A DNA stretch of 64,000 nt from Urophycis tenuis (Eukaryota > Chordata > Actinopteri > Gadiformes > Phycidae), in the NCBI GenBank assembly GCA_036785325.1, contig JAXIVH010000082.1:559730-623729 (forward strand), in the 5' to 3' direction. Positions 43,758 through 53,272 of this stretch are shown here, piece by piece; within the stretch, counting starts at the first letter, position 1, and every line of letters starts with the position of its first letter. The notes under the pieces are model-generated. The model saw only the letters and a program-made list of their open reading frames with translations. It was not told the DNA's origin and made no database searches. The position numbers were made by a program, and so were the translations under genes.

Positions 43758-44200
43758 GACTCTACTCATCCACTCAACCGCTTCTTCTCACTCCTACCCT
43801 CCGGCAGGAGGTACTGCACAATAAGGTGCAAAAAGGCCCGCTTCAGCAGAAGCCTAATCCCCTCAGCCATACAAGCAATTAATAAAGTAAACCCGAACAG
43901 ATAAACAAAATTAAATGCATATCTCCCATATACCGCCGCTCCCATGCGTAGCTGATAAATGAATGTCATAATGTAATGTGTAGAAAAAGTCCTGATGTCT
44001 CCAGTGTATGTATGTACTATATGTCTCTATGTCCCCAGTTTTATGTACGTATGTATGTATTTCATGTGCTGTGCACGTACCTTATGTGCTTCACTGTGTA
44101 TCCGATGTGCCTCTGCGAGCAATGTATGTGTAAAATGAACTGTGGAAAAGAATTTCCCCAAGGGGACAAATAAACAAACTAACTAACTAACTAACTAAGT
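43758..44200 (+). pseudogene. L2-like LINE, part 3: C-terminus, 3' UTR and tail
   Basis: LYSSTQPLLLTPTLRQEVL-type sequence (CTCCGGCAGGAGGTACTGC, the usual L2 C-terminal R-x-G-R-R-Y-C-x-I segment), then a 3' UTR and the tail GAATTTCCCCAAGGGGACAA with an ACTA repeat at 44176-44198. Confidence 0.65.
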
Positions 44201-44379
44201 ACTCATGTTAATAAACCCGTGCGTAAAGTGTGAAATGTCATTATCAGCCTCACCTTTGCCCCAGCGCCCTTCGGCATTAATTTATAACAATAGTGTGTGA
44301 TCCATGTAAGTGGTGTATAAAACTAAGAAATGGGAACAACAACTCCAGTTTACTTATACTGCCTGCTTTCAATTAACCC

Positions 44380-44530
44380 CAGGCGACCGTGGCTACCCAC
44401 TGAGGACGTGGCTTATGATCCCTCTGCTCTGACCAACCCTCAGACTGACCGAGAGCGGAGGTACAATGACCTCCATACCCGCACTCGGTCAGTCGTTGAG
44501 AGGGCAATAGGTCTCCTGAAGGGACGGTGG
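44380..44530 (+). pseudogene. Harbinger 3 transposase C-terminal fragment
   Basis: About 50 codons containing the E-motif (SVVERAIGLLKGRW). An acceptor-like AATTAACCCCAG precedes it. The first exon and the end of the second are missing. Confidence 0.65.
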
Positions 44531-44775
44531 GCAGCAGTCCTCCTTTTAACTTCCATTTTTATATCTGACCACTTCTTTTTAAGTTCAGCGTGTGTGCGGC
44601 TCTCTGAACCCACAGCGTTGACCGCCTCACACACGCTGTCCCACTCACTCCTCTTCCGCTTGCTGTTTATCCCGGAGGACAAACTGCCAAATAAAACCAC
44701 ACTCCGAGCCTCCACCTCAGTCAGGAGAGTCTCCAGTTCGCACTCGGTAAATTTTCGCTTTTTAGATGTGCTCAT
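44525..44775 (-). pseudogene. Harbinger 3 Myb/SANT-like exon fragment
   Basis: Starts MSTSKKRKFTECELETLLTE and contains SEWDSVCEAVNAVGSE and ELKKKWSDIKMEVKRR. This is the same trihelix layout as the protein at 40583-41371 but only moderately similar. Beyond residue 84 the frame runs into antisense transposase sequence, so the 3' half has been deleted. Confidence 0.65.
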
Positions 44776-45056
44776 TCTCTTTCTATGATCGTACAGAGGG
44801 GAATCCCTGATGCAGGGCTCATTTAAATATGATTAACATAATTGAATAGGGGCGTGGACAGGGAGAAGTCTGATGCTCGTGCACGTGCGCTCAATTCCAC
44901 GTCGATTTGGTATGTACAAAGGAAATGTGCTTGGGTTCAGGCGTACGCTCAGATTGATACATCTGAATTTTTTTGTGCGTGCGGCGGTTTCTGGCTTTGT
45001 GCGTACGCCATGTTTCAGTAGAAAATCCACGCAATTGTTAGTACATGAGGCCCCTG

Positions 45057-45825
45057 GCCTTTATGGCAGAGCAGCCAGACAGAAGCCTCTCCTCAGTGAA
45101 GGACACAAGAAAGCCTGCTTCCATGTTGCTAAAAAGGCACCTTAAGGACACTCAGACTAAAAAACAACATTCTCTGCTGTCTATTGAAACCAAGGTTGAA
45201 CTGTTGTCCCTCAATTCGAAAAAAAAAAAAGCGTTACTTGTGGAGGAAGCCAGGTACCGCTCTTAGCCTGCCCGATACCATTCCAACGGTGAAGCATGGT
45301 GGTGGCAGCATCATGCTGTGTGGGTGTTTTTCAGCGGCAGGGACTGGGAGACTTGTCAGGGTTGAGGGAAAGCTGGACGGAGCAAAGTACAGAGATATCT
45401 TGAATGAAAACCTGGTCCAAAGTGCTCAGAAACTCAGACGGGGTTGACAGTTCAACTTACAACAGGACAATGACCCAAAGCACACGACAAGACAACGCAG
45501 GAGTGGCTTAGGGAAAACTCTGTGAGTGTCCTTGAGTGGCTCAGCCAGAACCCTGACTTGTACCCAATCGAACCTTCTCTGGAGAGACCAGAAAATGGCT
45601 GTCCACCGACAGTCCCCATCCAACCTGGCAGAGCTTGACAGGATCTGCAGAGAAGAATGGCAGAAACTCCCCAAATCCTGGTGGGCACATTTTGTTGCGT
45701 CATGCCAAAGAAGACTTGAGGCTGTCATTGCTGCCAAAGGTCCTTAAACTAAGTGCTGAGTAAAGGGTCTGAATACTTTCTAACATCCTGATAAAGATAG
45801 AAGGCTTCACAAATTTGCGTGTCAT
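45057..45825 (+). pseudogene. Tc1-like transposase relic
   Basis: Degraded coding sequence: MAEQPDRSLSSVKDTRK, GGGSIMLCGCFSAAGTG, an NEN-L motif, QQDNDPKH-like reading at about 45460-45482, and LWRDQKMAVHRQSPSNLAEL near the end, all typical of fish Tc1 elements. Several frameshifts and stops. The 5' half is missing. Its last ~240 bp are included in the RNA-gene cassette and so recur at 53729, 58219 and 62237. Confidence 0.85.
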
Positions 45826-45967
45826 CCTGGAGCCCGATTTCCAAGCAGTTGTTTTCCCGGGGGCGCGGCTTCAAAAGGTAGCGTATTGTTGTGCACAACG
45901 ACATGCAGGACCAGAGGTTGTGGTTGCTCCATCGGCAGTGCGAGTTCCGTCACAGGCACTGTTGGCC

Positions 45968-46064
45968 ATCGCTTCTCTGCCTTTTGGCTAAGATCAAGTG
46001 GTAGTATCTGTTCTTATCAGCATAATGTCTGATGTGTCCTCTATGTGGGGACTACATATTAAAC
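45968..46064 (+). pseudogene. U2 snRNA 5' half, unit 1
   Basis: ATCGCTTCTCTGCCTTTTGG onward matches vertebrate U2 through stem-loop IIa, with the branch-point-pairing GTAGTA kept but one extra G before it (AAGTGGTAGTATC). Similarity stops after CATATTAAAC: no Sm site (ATTTTTGG) and no stems III-IV, so a functional snRNP is not expected. Confidence 0.8.
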
Positions 46065-46138
46065 ATAGAGGGCCACCGTTGGGCAGTTTACTAAGCCGGC
46101 GAGTCCGACAGGCGGGCCGTGGCAGCAGGCGCATGTGT

Positions 46139-46258
46139 TAACTCTGGTTTCTCTACAAATCGAATAAGCCTTTCGCCTTTTACTAAAGACTTCCGTGGAG
46201 AGGAACACCCAAGAGTTTAGGGAATTTTTCTGGTGGGCTTTGCCATGTGGCAGAGCTC
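46139..46258 (+). ncRNA. RNU5: U5 spliceosomal RNA, unit 1
   Basis: ACTCTGGTTTCTCTAC..., invariant loop I CGCCTTTTACTAAAG, CCGTGGAGAGGAAC, an Sm site AATTTTTCTGG and a 3' stem-loop GGGCTTTGCCATGTGGCAGAGCTC. U5 loop I aligns exons during splicing. All core parts are present. It differs from human U5 at scattered stem positions, so it may be a variant gene or a mildly diverged pseudogene. Confidence 0.8.
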
Positions 46259-46713
46259 TGCATTACTGTGAAAATGATTGCTCTCTCCCTCTGAAAGCTC
46301 CTCCAGCTCCAAATGCTGCTCCGTGCAATTCAGCATTGTCCCAGAAATGCCGTGTCACCGGTGACGGTGTGCCGCTCTGTTTGTGAGGTAATATGAATCG
46401 GGGTTGTCCAGAGACCACGGTAGCCTAAAACCCCACCACCAGGGGCACGCTTTTCCCTGTGTTTAATAGCCTTGATGGCATTTCTTTCTGCAAAATCCCA
46501 GAAGTCGAATACAGCAAAGCATGAAACAAAAAAGATATTCACTCAGTCATTATATTACGAATAATGAGTGTTGGAATTGTATCTTACGGGTGCAGATATC
46601 ACAATAACGATTGTAGTTTGTTAGTTGTGGCATAATGGTCAGTAAAATGTAAGCACCATGATGTAGACTCTTATGTGAGAGAATCAGTCCAGCATGTGAG
46701 CCATGTACTAGGC

Positions 46714-46868
46714 ATACTTACCTGGCAGGGGAGATACCATGATCAAGAAGGTGGTTCACCCAGGGCGAGGCTCAGCCATTGCACTCCGGTTGTGCTGACC
46801 CCTGCGAATTCCCCACATGTGGGAATCTCGACTGCAAAATTTCTGGTAGTGGGGGACTGCGTCCGCTG
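46714..46868 (+). ncRNA. RNU1: U1 spliceosomal RNA, unit 1 (3' stem deleted)
   Basis: ATACTTACCTGGCAGGGG 5' end (5' splice-site recognition), U1A-binding loop ATTGCACTCC and Sm-like AATTTCTGG are present. Nine bases of the 3' stem (GCTCTCCCC in the other units) are missing after GTCCGC, so the 3' hairpin cannot form normally; probably a defective copy. Confidence 0.75.
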
Positions 46869-46919
46869 GTGTGCTTGTGGGAAAATAAATACCAAAGTTT
46901 AACTTACGTTGACTGCAGC

Positions 46920-47336
46920 TGTCACCGGGGAATTGACTAGATGTGGAATTTATGCCACCATGAATTAACTTTTCAAATGTCTGAGATTGTTGGTTTATTT
47001 AGCAGCACCGAACAAGGACATCATCTTCATTAATAAGGTAACGCAGTTCATTTGTAGAAAGGACTGTGGGCAAGATTGTTGTTTGCGAACGGTTGACATC
47101 TTGTCTATGTAATTCCTCAATCGCAAATTGCTGCAGGCAGCAATGCGCCTTGATGGCATTTATTGATGCAAAATCTCAGGGAGTGGATGGCTGTTTGTTT
47201 TTGTTTGTTTGACCCATCTGCTTCTAGGTCTACTCAGAACCTCCGATGAATCTGTCCTGCTTTTGGGGTTCCTGTGCCAAGTCGACGTCCAGTCGTTGCG
47301 CTTTGACTTAGAGGGCTGCTGGGCTCCTATGCCCTC
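46920..47336. other. Cassette spacer between U1 and tRNA-Asp fragment
   Basis: No known RNA recognised. CTTGATGGCATTT...TGCAAAATC here resembles the CTTGATGGCATTTC...GCAAAATCCC segment downstream of U5 (46468-46500), an older duplication inside the cassette. The same spacer recurs in units 2, 3 and 4. Confidence 0.5.
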
Positions 47337-47362
47337 TCCTCGTTAGTATAGTGGACAGTATC
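47337..47362 (+). pseudogene. tRNA-Asp 5' fragment, unit 1
   Basis: TCCTCGTTAGTATAGTGG is the start of vertebrate tRNA-Asp (acceptor and D arm). Homology fades after ACAGTATC, with no anticodon or T arm. Confidence 0.75.
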
Positions 47363-47394
47363 GCTCGCTCAAGCAGCTCTCCTTAGCTCCAAGT

Positions 47395-47468
47395 GGTGCT
47401 GTGGCTTAGCTGGTTAAAGTGCCTGTCTAGTAAACAGGAGACCCTGGGTTCAAATCCTAGCAGTACCT
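47395..47468 (+). tRNA. tRNA-Thr(AGT) a, unit 1
   Basis: Acceptor GGTGCTG/CAGTACC (one G-T), anticodon stem-loop CCTGTCTAGTAAACAGG, B box GGTTCAAATCC, discriminator T. A T-run (CTTTTCC) follows about 24 bases on. Confidence 0.9.
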
Positions 47469-47579
47469 GCAGTTATGTAAGACTCCAATTCTTTTCCTTA
47501 CCATTTTTCCTTTATTAACGCACATCAGGTAGTGCCACGTTGGACCAATTTCAGAGAAATTTCACTCAGCGACAGCAGA

Positions 47580-47653
47580 GGTACTGTGGCTTAGCTGGTC
47601 AAAGCGCCTGTCTAGTAAACAGGAGACCCTGGGTTCAACTCCCAGCAGTACCT
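47580..47653 (+). tRNA. tRNA-Thr(AGT) b, unit 1
   Basis: Fully paired acceptor GGTACTG/CAGTACC, anticodon AGT, B box GGTTCAACTCC. No T-run of four close downstream. Confidence 0.9.
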
Positions 47654-48062
47654 GTCATTGCCCTTCTCCTAGTTTACATTGTGATGCCAGTTTCTGTGTA
47701 CCAAAAAAATATCGGAATCATCTAAACCGGACCTTTTGCAACCCATGTCTATCGCATATTATGAGATTGCCTCTGTGAAGGAATAACTTAGCCTTTGATT
47801 GTTTGTTTGCCACACAAATAGTGCATTCCTTTGTAACATTGATCAGAATCTTTCTATTGAAGTGTTGTGGCCCTTAACCTATCCAAACCAATCTAACAGA
47901 GGAGATATTCAAAGTTGGGGTTCAAAATTAAAGTTGAAAGCTTTGCAAGGAGCAAGTGAACTGTACAAAAGACATGGCATGCAAAGCATTCTGGTTAATT
48001 TTCAACAACTCATTTGGACTTTAAAGGTTCTCTCCGAAACGCAACGTAGCAGTTGAGTCCGA

Positions 48063-48135
48063 GCCCGGTTAGCTCAGTTGGTAGAGCATGAGACTCTTAT
48101 TCTCAGGGTTGTGGGTTTGAGCCCCACATTTAGCG
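48063..48135 (+). pseudogene. tRNA-Lys(CTT)-like relic, unit 1
   Basis: GCCCGGTTAGCTCAGTTGG, anticodon loop CTCTTAT (CTT, with T instead of A at position 38). The 3' acceptor strand ATTTAGC pairs poorly with the 5' strand GCCCGGT, so the copy is degenerate. Confidence 0.7.
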
Positions 48136-48380
48136 CAGTAATCTTTGCAAATGATGCTGGTGTTTGCTGTACTTTTCTGTCAATCTTCTCTCTATGCTTT
48201 GTGACACAATGGGCATACAAAGTACACAGGATCTCCTAAGATAAAGTCCAAAAGTACTGAGTGTTATCTGATGTGCTACTTAATCAACCTTTATTTTTCT
48301 CACGCATCCAAGGAATCATGTCAGACCGAGGTTGTTGTTTTCTCAATTTTTAGCTCAAGAAGTTCACTTTGGCTGCCAGT

Positions 48381-48453
48381 GGTGCTGTGGCTTAGCTGGT
48401 TAAAGTGCCTGTCTAGTAAACAGGAGATCCTGGGCTAAATCCCAGCAGTACCT
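48381..48453 (+). pseudogene. tRNA-Thr(AGT)-like, T-loop defect, unit 1
   Basis: Like tRNA-Thr a, but the T loop reads GGGCTAAATCCC: one base lost and the invariant GGTTC of the B box destroyed, so poor transcription and folding are expected. Confidence 0.8.
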
Positions 48454-48571
48454 GCAGTTAAGACTCCCAGTCGTTTCGATTCCTTTTCCTTGCCATTTTT
48501 TCTTTATTAACGCACATCAGCTAGTGCTACATTGGACAAATTTCAGAGAAAGTTCACCCTATGACAGCAGA

Positions 48572-48645
48572 GGTACTGTGGTTTAGCTGGTCAAAGCGCC
48601 TGTCTTGTAAACAGGAGACCCTGGGTTCAACTCCCAGCAGTACCT
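48572..48645 (+). tRNA. tRNA-Thr(TGT), AGT-derived, unit 1
   Basis: Nearly identical to tRNA-Thr b but with anticodon loop CTTGTAA, i.e. TGT in place of AGT. The unit 1 copy also has TGGTTTAG in its A box where the others have TGGCTTAG. Confidence 0.85.
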
Positions 48646-48898
48646 GTGATTGCCTGTCTCCTAGTTTACATTGTGATGCCAGCTTTTTTTTCACCAAAAA
48701 AATATCAGAATCATTTCAACCGGAGCTTTGTTGTTAGGTGTAATTACATGTCACAAGTCCTTTGAGCCTAACTTCTTCATGGCTACACCATACTGTGTTA
48801 TTGTAGTCGGCGTTCAAGAAGAAGCCTATAAATGCTGATTCTCCCAAGGTTCTTCAGCAGTGTTTGACATCAAAATCAAAATGCTGCCCAAAAGGAAC

Positions 48899-48971
48899 CG
48901 CCCAACGTGGGGCTCGAACCCACGACCCTGAGATTAAGAGTCTCATGCTCTACCGACTGAGCTAGCCGGGC
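48899..48971 (-). tRNA. tRNA-Lys(CTT), unit 1
   Basis: GCCCGGCTAGCTCAGTCGG start, loop CTCTTAA, B box GGTTCGAGCCC, discriminator G, and TTTT seven bases downstream on the minus strand: complete and canonical. Matches the vertebrate consensus as I recall it. Confidence 0.95.
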
Positions 48972-49157
48972 GATAAAAGTCTTTTTAGCTGTTCTTTTGG
49001 AGGGACCCACACACAGATCTGGAAGCACACAACAGCTGTTGGACATCCAGAACAGTGGGTTCCACACAAAGTTAATGATCAAATTGCCATCTTTTGACGT
49101 CCTTAGCCTTTTGGTACCCGATACTCTGACTGACACCAGCAGCAGCTGCTGCCTGAC

Positions 49158-49163
49158 GTCTCT

Positions 49164-49224
<61 letters not shown>

Positions 49225-49231
49225 AGGGACG
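49158..49231 (+). tRNA. tRNA-Asn(GTT), unit 1
   Basis: GTCTCTGTGGCGCAATCGG, anticodon stem-loop TTCGGCTGTTAACCGAA (GTT), paired acceptor GTCTCTG/CAGGGAC with wobble, discriminator G. B box GGTTCAAGCCC. No T4 terminator close by. Confidence 0.93.
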
Positions 49232-49689
49232 CTTGCATTTGGAGTCATATGCCAGTCGACAAAACAAGCGTTTCACAATCAAAACTCCAAGACGCCTCAT
49301 GTTGCATGCATCCTCTTCTTCTAATGGGCAAATAAGATAAGATAAGATAAGATATTTCTTTATTAATCCCCCGTAGGAGAAATTCGCAGAGACCAGCAGT
49401 GCAGGGGATAGATGAGCAGTAAAGAGCCTGGCTAAATTCTATACACAATAAAAAAACAATAGATTAGATTAAATACACGCTCTTAAGTCAGGTCGGTGAC
49501 GAGAGGACCCGTATGCATACTAGTGTCCTAGATAGCAGTTTGTGGTGCAAAATGCAAGATAGATCAGATAGTGCAAGTAGATAAAATAGTGCAAGTATGC
49601 GGAAAGTGCAAGGTGCAAGATGTGCAAATTTATACAGGTATTCCAGGTACAACATATGAATGGTCCTGGAATAACAACGGCTGGGTCAC

Positions 49690-50140
49690 AGTCCAAGGTG
49701 TGTGGTGTGGTGTATGTGAATGAAAGTTCAGTCCATTCCATTTGTCTGGTGGTGTTGGAGCTTCCTGAGCCTGATGGTTGGTGGGATGAAGGAGCACCCA
49801 AGCACTTTGAGGCACTTGGCTGAGTGAGCATGTGGCTGAACGTGTTCCTGAGTGGCTTCAGTTGCTTCAGTTCAGCACAGTGAGGCTGAGAGGGTAGGTC
49901 CGGGTCGCCAGCAGCATTCCCCTCGTCTTCCTCACTGTCGCCGCCTCCACACCGTCCAGCTTCATCCCCACTGCAGGGCTCGCCTTCCTCCCCGGCTTGT
50001 ACAGCTTCCTGGCACCACCGCTCCCAAAGCTTCCTCCCCAGCACACGGCAGTGAAGAGGTGACACTGGCCACCGCAGACTGGTAGACCATCCGTGGAAGC
50101 CTGGTGCACACAATGAAAGATGACAGATGGGCAGTGGTTA
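49690..50140 (-). repeat. Degenerate partial duplicate of the LINE ORF end
   Basis: TGTGTGGTGTGG..., CTTCCTGAGCCTGATGG and CTTCATCCCCACTGCAGGGC echo 50188-50620 in order (RLPRMVYQSAVASVTSS versus RLLRMFYQSVVASVTFF). The downstream copy is shifted and degraded, giving the LINE a doubled 3' region. Confidence 0.75.
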
Positions 50141-50215
50141 TTAGTGAGATGAACAGACATAAGATGAGAATGGCTAGAAAACAGTCTGGGGTGTGTGGTG
50201 TGTTATACAAATCCA

Positions 50216-53200
50216 TTATCTGGTGGTGCTGGCGCTTCCGAGACGTTGGGAGCGGGTGGTTGAGGTATTGTAGAGCCTGATAGCTGATGGGATGAAAGAG
50301 CCCCCCAAGCGCTTTGAAGCACGTGGCTGAGTGAGCCTATGGCTGAACGTGCTCCTGAGTTGCCTCAGCTCGGCGTAGAGAGGGTGAGAGGGGTTGTCCA
50401 GGATCGCCTGCAGCTTTCCCCTCATCCTCCTCTCTGTCACCGCCTCCACACAGTCCAGCTTCATCCCCACCACGGAGCTCGCCTTCCTCACCAGCTTGTT
50501 CAGCTTACTTGCCCCACCACACCCGATGCCTCCTCCCCAGCACACGACGGCGAAGAAGGTGACACTGGCTACCACAGACTGGTAGAACATCCGTAGCAGC
50601 CTAGTGCACACATTGAAGGATCTGAGCCTCCTCAGGAAGAACAGCCTGCTCTGTCCCTTCCTGTAGAGGGCCTCGGTATTATCAGACCAGTCCAGTTTGT
50701 TGTTTAGGTGCACCCCAAGGAACTTGCAGGTGTCCACCATCTCCACCTCTTCCCCCTTTATGGAAACCGGTAATGGGGGACACTTCCTGCGTCTAAAGTC
50801 CACCACCAGCTCCTTGGTTTTCCCTGTGTTGAGCTGGAGGTGGTTCCCATCACACCATCCCACGAAGTTCCTCACCAGTTCCCTGTACTCCTCCTCCTCG
50901 TTGTCTGTGATGCATCCAACAATGGAGGAGTCGTCCGAGAACTTCTGCAGGTGGCATGTTCGGGAGTTATAGCAGAAATCTGAGGTGTAGAGGGTGAACA
51001 GGAATGGTGAAAGTACAGTTCCCTGGGGTGTGCCGGTGTTGCTAGTCACCATGTCTGACAAGCAGTGTCGCAGCCTGACATACTGCGGTCTGTCCGTGAG
51101 GTAGTCCGTAATCCATGCCACCATGTCAGGATCGACCTGCATCACCAGGAGCTTCTCAGCCAGCCGGTCTGGCTGGACGGTGTCAAAAGCACTGGAGAAG
51201 TCGAAGAACATGATTCTCACCATGCTCTGTGGCCTCTCCAGGTGTGTGTAAGCTCTGTGAAGCAGGTAGATGATGGCATCCTCCACGCCGATGTGGGTCT
51301 GGTACGCAAACTGCAATGGGTCCAGGCAGTCACGCACCCTGGGCTTGAGATGGTCCAGAACCAATCTCTCAAAGGTCTTCATGACGTGTGACGTCAGTGC
51401 CACAGGTCTGAAGTCCCCTGGAGCGTTGGGACGACCCTTCTTCGGCACAGGGACTACGCAGGAAGTCTTCCATAGAGTTGGCACCTTTTTCAGCCTCAGG
51501 GAGAGGCCGAAGAGGTGCGTGAACACTCCTGCCAGCTGCTCCGCGCAGATCTTGAGCACCCTCGGGCTGATGTCATCGGGTCCTCTGGCCTTGTTAGGCC
51601 TGATCCTCGTGAGCTGCCGTCTCACGTGGCTGGTGCTGATGGTTGGGGTTGTTATTTCCGGGGTCACAGGTGTAGTCTGCGGTGTGGCGAGGGGGTGACT
51701 GTCCTCTGGGCCGGACATTGGTCCAGCCTCCCTGTGAGTGTGGAACGGGAGAGAGAGGGAGGGTGGTGCAGGGAGGGGAGGTGCAGAAGCTGAAGCTGCC
51801 ATGCCCGGATCTGGTGGTCCAGCAGGGAGATGAGTAGGGCAGGAGGGGGGAAGGGGAGTTGAGGGTCTGGCCCCCGTTGGTGAGTCAAATCTGTTGAAAA
51901 ACAGGTTTAACTCATCGGCCCATTCCTTTGTCCCCTCCTGTGATCCTCCGGCAGTTTTCATGCCGGTGATGGTTTTCACCCCTGCCCACACCTCTCGGGA
52001 GTTGTTCTGCTGCAGCTTGTCCTCAATCCTGCTTTTATAGCAGGCCTTAGCTCTCCTCAGTTCCCTCCTCAGCTCTCTTTGTATCTCCCTCTGTGTGTCC
52101 TCATTGTCTCCTACCATGAAGGCTCTCCTCTTACGGTTCAACAGGACTTTGATGTCCCTGTTGATCCAGGGTTTGCTGTTAGGGAAGCAACGGACCTTCT
52201 TGGTGGGGACAACACTCTCCTCACAGAACTTTATATAGTCTGTGACGCACTGAGTGAGACCCTCAATGTCATCACCATAGTCCTCCTGAAACATCCTCCA
52301 GTCTGTTGTCCTGTAGCACTCCCTCAGGGCCTCTTCAGCCTCCTCAGACCACTGCTGTACAGTCCTGGTGGTAATGGGCTGTCTCCTAACCTGAGGCTTA
52401 TATGTAGGAGACAGTAGGATCAAGCAGTGATCTGATTTGCCCAGGGGGGGGAGGGCTGTTGCACTGTATGCTCCCTTAGCATTGGCATACAGTAAGTCCA
52501 GGGTCTTATCTCCTCTGGTGCTGCAGGTTACATACTGGGTGAAGTCAGTCAGTGTCTTTGATATATTTACATGATTAAAGTCTCCATTTACTATAATAAG
52601 GGCGTTGGGATGTCTAGTCTGCAGGTCTGCGACGGAAGAATGAATGACGTCACAAGCCCGCGCCGCTACGGCCGATGGTGGAGTGTAAACAATAACAACA
52701 ATGGCTGCCGAAAACTCACGGGGCAGATAGTACGGTCTCAGTCCCACCGCTAACAACTCGACGTCGGGCGTGCACGTGATTACCTTCGTGGTAACATGTC
52801 CCGGGTTGCACCATTTGGAATTAACAAAGACGGCAAGTCCGCCACCCGACTTCTTACCGCTCTGTTTGTTCCTGTCCGCCCGAACTAGCGTGAAGCCGGC
52901 TAGTTCCACATAGCAGTCTGGTATGTTCCCGTTCAGCCATGTCTCCGTCAGGCACAACACACTACATTCCCGGTACTCGCGCTGTCCGGTAGTGAGGGCT
53001 GATAGTTCGTCCATCTTGTTGGGCAGTGAGCGAACATTACCCATGATAACCGAGGGAAGACGGGGCTTATATCTCCACTTCCTCTCCATCCTCTTGTTCC
53101 TCACCATGGCTCCTGCTCTGGTCCCACGCCGCTTTATCCTCAGCTCTTTCGGGATCCCCCTCGGGCACACCGCTGGTCGATCCCGGAGCTGAAGGAGCTC

Positions 53201-53272
53201 GTCCCGCGAGTAGGCGCCAGTCCATTGTTGTTGTTGTTGTTGTTTAGCGATCGTGGCGATCGCCCTGCACAT
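50216..53272 (-). CDS. LINE ORF2: endonuclease-reverse transcriptase, uninterrupted
   Basis: 1,018 codons. Element protein that nicks target DNA and reverse-transcribes the LINE RNA onto it. Endonuclease (residues about 70-320): GNVRSLPNKMDEL, CLTETWLNG, VNGDFNHVNI, LGKSDHCLIL. RT (about 560-900): KARGPDDISPRVLK, RPVALTSHVMKTFERL, MFFDFSSAFDTVQPD, TGTPQGTVLSPFLFTLYTSD, F-S-D-D at 50931-50942 (in place of YADD), LNTGKTKELVVDF. The C-terminal LAEL-type segment ends ASTTR. A polyQ tract follows the start (KQQQQQQWTG); the true start could be the ATG at 53272 or further in. No stop or frameshift is seen, so the element may be, or may recently have been, competent. Confidence 0.92.
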   Translation of the reverse strand: MCRAIATIAKQQQQQQWTGAYSRDELLQLRDRPAVCPRGIPKELRIKRRGTRAGAMVRNKRMERKWRYKPRLPSVIMGNVRSLPNKMDELSALTTGQREYRECSVLCLTETWLNGNIPDCYVELAGFTLVRADRNKQSGKKSGGGLAVFVNSKWCNPGHVTTKVITCTPDVELLAVGLRPYYLPREFSAAIVVIVYTPPSAVAARACDVIHSSVADLQTRHPNALIIVNGDFNHVNISKTLTDFTQYVTCSTRGDKTLDLLYANAKGAYSATALPPLGKSDHCLILLSPTYKPQVRRQPITTRTVQQWSEEAEEALRECYRTTDWRMFQEDYGDDIEGLTQCVTDYIKFCEESVVPTKKVRCFPNSKPWINRDIKVLLNRKRRAFMVGDNEDTQREIQRELRRELRRAKACYKSRIEDKLQQNNSREVWAGVKTITGMKTAGGSQEGTKEWADELNLFFNRFDSPTGARPSTPLPPSCPTHLPAGPPDPGMAASASAPPLPAPPSLSLPFHTHREAGPMSGPEDSHPLATPQTTPVTPEITTPTISTSHVRRQLTRIRPNKARGPDDISPRVLKICAEQLAGVFTHLFGLSLRLKKVPTLWKTSCVVPVPKKGRPNAPGDFRPVALTSHVMKTFERLVLDHLKPRVRDCLDPLQFAYQTHIGVEDAIIYLLHRAYTHLERPQSMVRIMFFDFSSAFDTVQPDRLAEKLLVMQVDPDMVAWITDYLTDRPQYVRLRHCLSDMVTSNTGTPQGTVLSPFLFTLYTSDFCYNSRTCHLQKFSDDSSIVGCITDNEEEEYRELVRNFVGWCDGNHLQLNTGKTKELVVDFRRRKCPPLPVSIKGEEVEMVDTCKFLGVHLNNKLDWSDNTEALYRKGQSRLFFLRRLRSFNVCTRLLRMFYQSVVASVTFFAVVCWGGGIGCGGASKLNKLVRKASSVVGMKLDCVEAVTERRMRGKLQAILDNPSHPLYAELRQLRSTFSHRLTQPRASKRLGGSFIPSAIRLYNTSTTRSQRLGSASTTR

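Larger units (their letters stand above)
37040..44200 (+). mobile_element. L2/Maui-like LINE interrupted by two Harbingers
   Basis: Three parts (about 37040-39021, 41654-42495, 43755-44200) make one LINE: N-terminal endonuclease, RT, C-terminal part and a tail AATTTCCCCAAGGGGACAAAT plus ACTA simple repeat. Two Harbinger transposons with 3-bp target duplications split it. Removing them restores continuity of the reading frame at the first junction (LLQHL then DSPGTTARILFADFSSAF). The LINE is therefore older than both transposons. Confidence 0.85.
44202..45053. mobile_element. PIF/Harbinger transposon 3, rearranged (different family)
   Basis: Left side ACTCATGTTAATAAACCCGTGCG lacks the first few terminal bases. 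The right end is GTACATGAGGCCC followed by CTG. Interior: the C-terminal part of a transposase on + (about 44380-44530; PWLPTEDVAYDPSALTN, RTRSVVERAIGLLKGRW) directly abutting a Myb-like gene on -. It abuts the simple-repeat tail of the L2 element, which may have clipped its left end. Confidence 0.7.

Noticed and set aside
44102..44200. Independent SINE at the end of the L2-like LINE
   Set aside because: The AATTTCCCCAAGGGGAC tail is explained as the LINE's own 3' end.
46330..46542. 70-codon minus-strand frame downstream of U5 (also 58968, 62986)
   Set aside because: Repeated only because the cassette is repeated; no domain, and absent as an open frame in unit 2.
46920..47336. Possible U4, U6 or 5S gene in the cassette spacer
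   Set aside because: Compared by eye with remembered consensus sequences and found no match to the U4 5' stem, the U6 ACAGAGA box or 5S internal promoter elements.
47540..47725. 61-codon frame over tRNA-Thr b (also 55700, 60187)
   Set aside because: A tRNA shadow (SACLVNRRPWVQLPAVP).
48876..49335. Frames of 112-120 codons spanning tRNA-Lys and tRNA-Asn (also at 57505-58384 and 61523-62402)
   Set aside because: They are translations of tRNA genes and flanks; hits such as LAQSVEHETLNLRVVGSSP are typical tRNA shadows.
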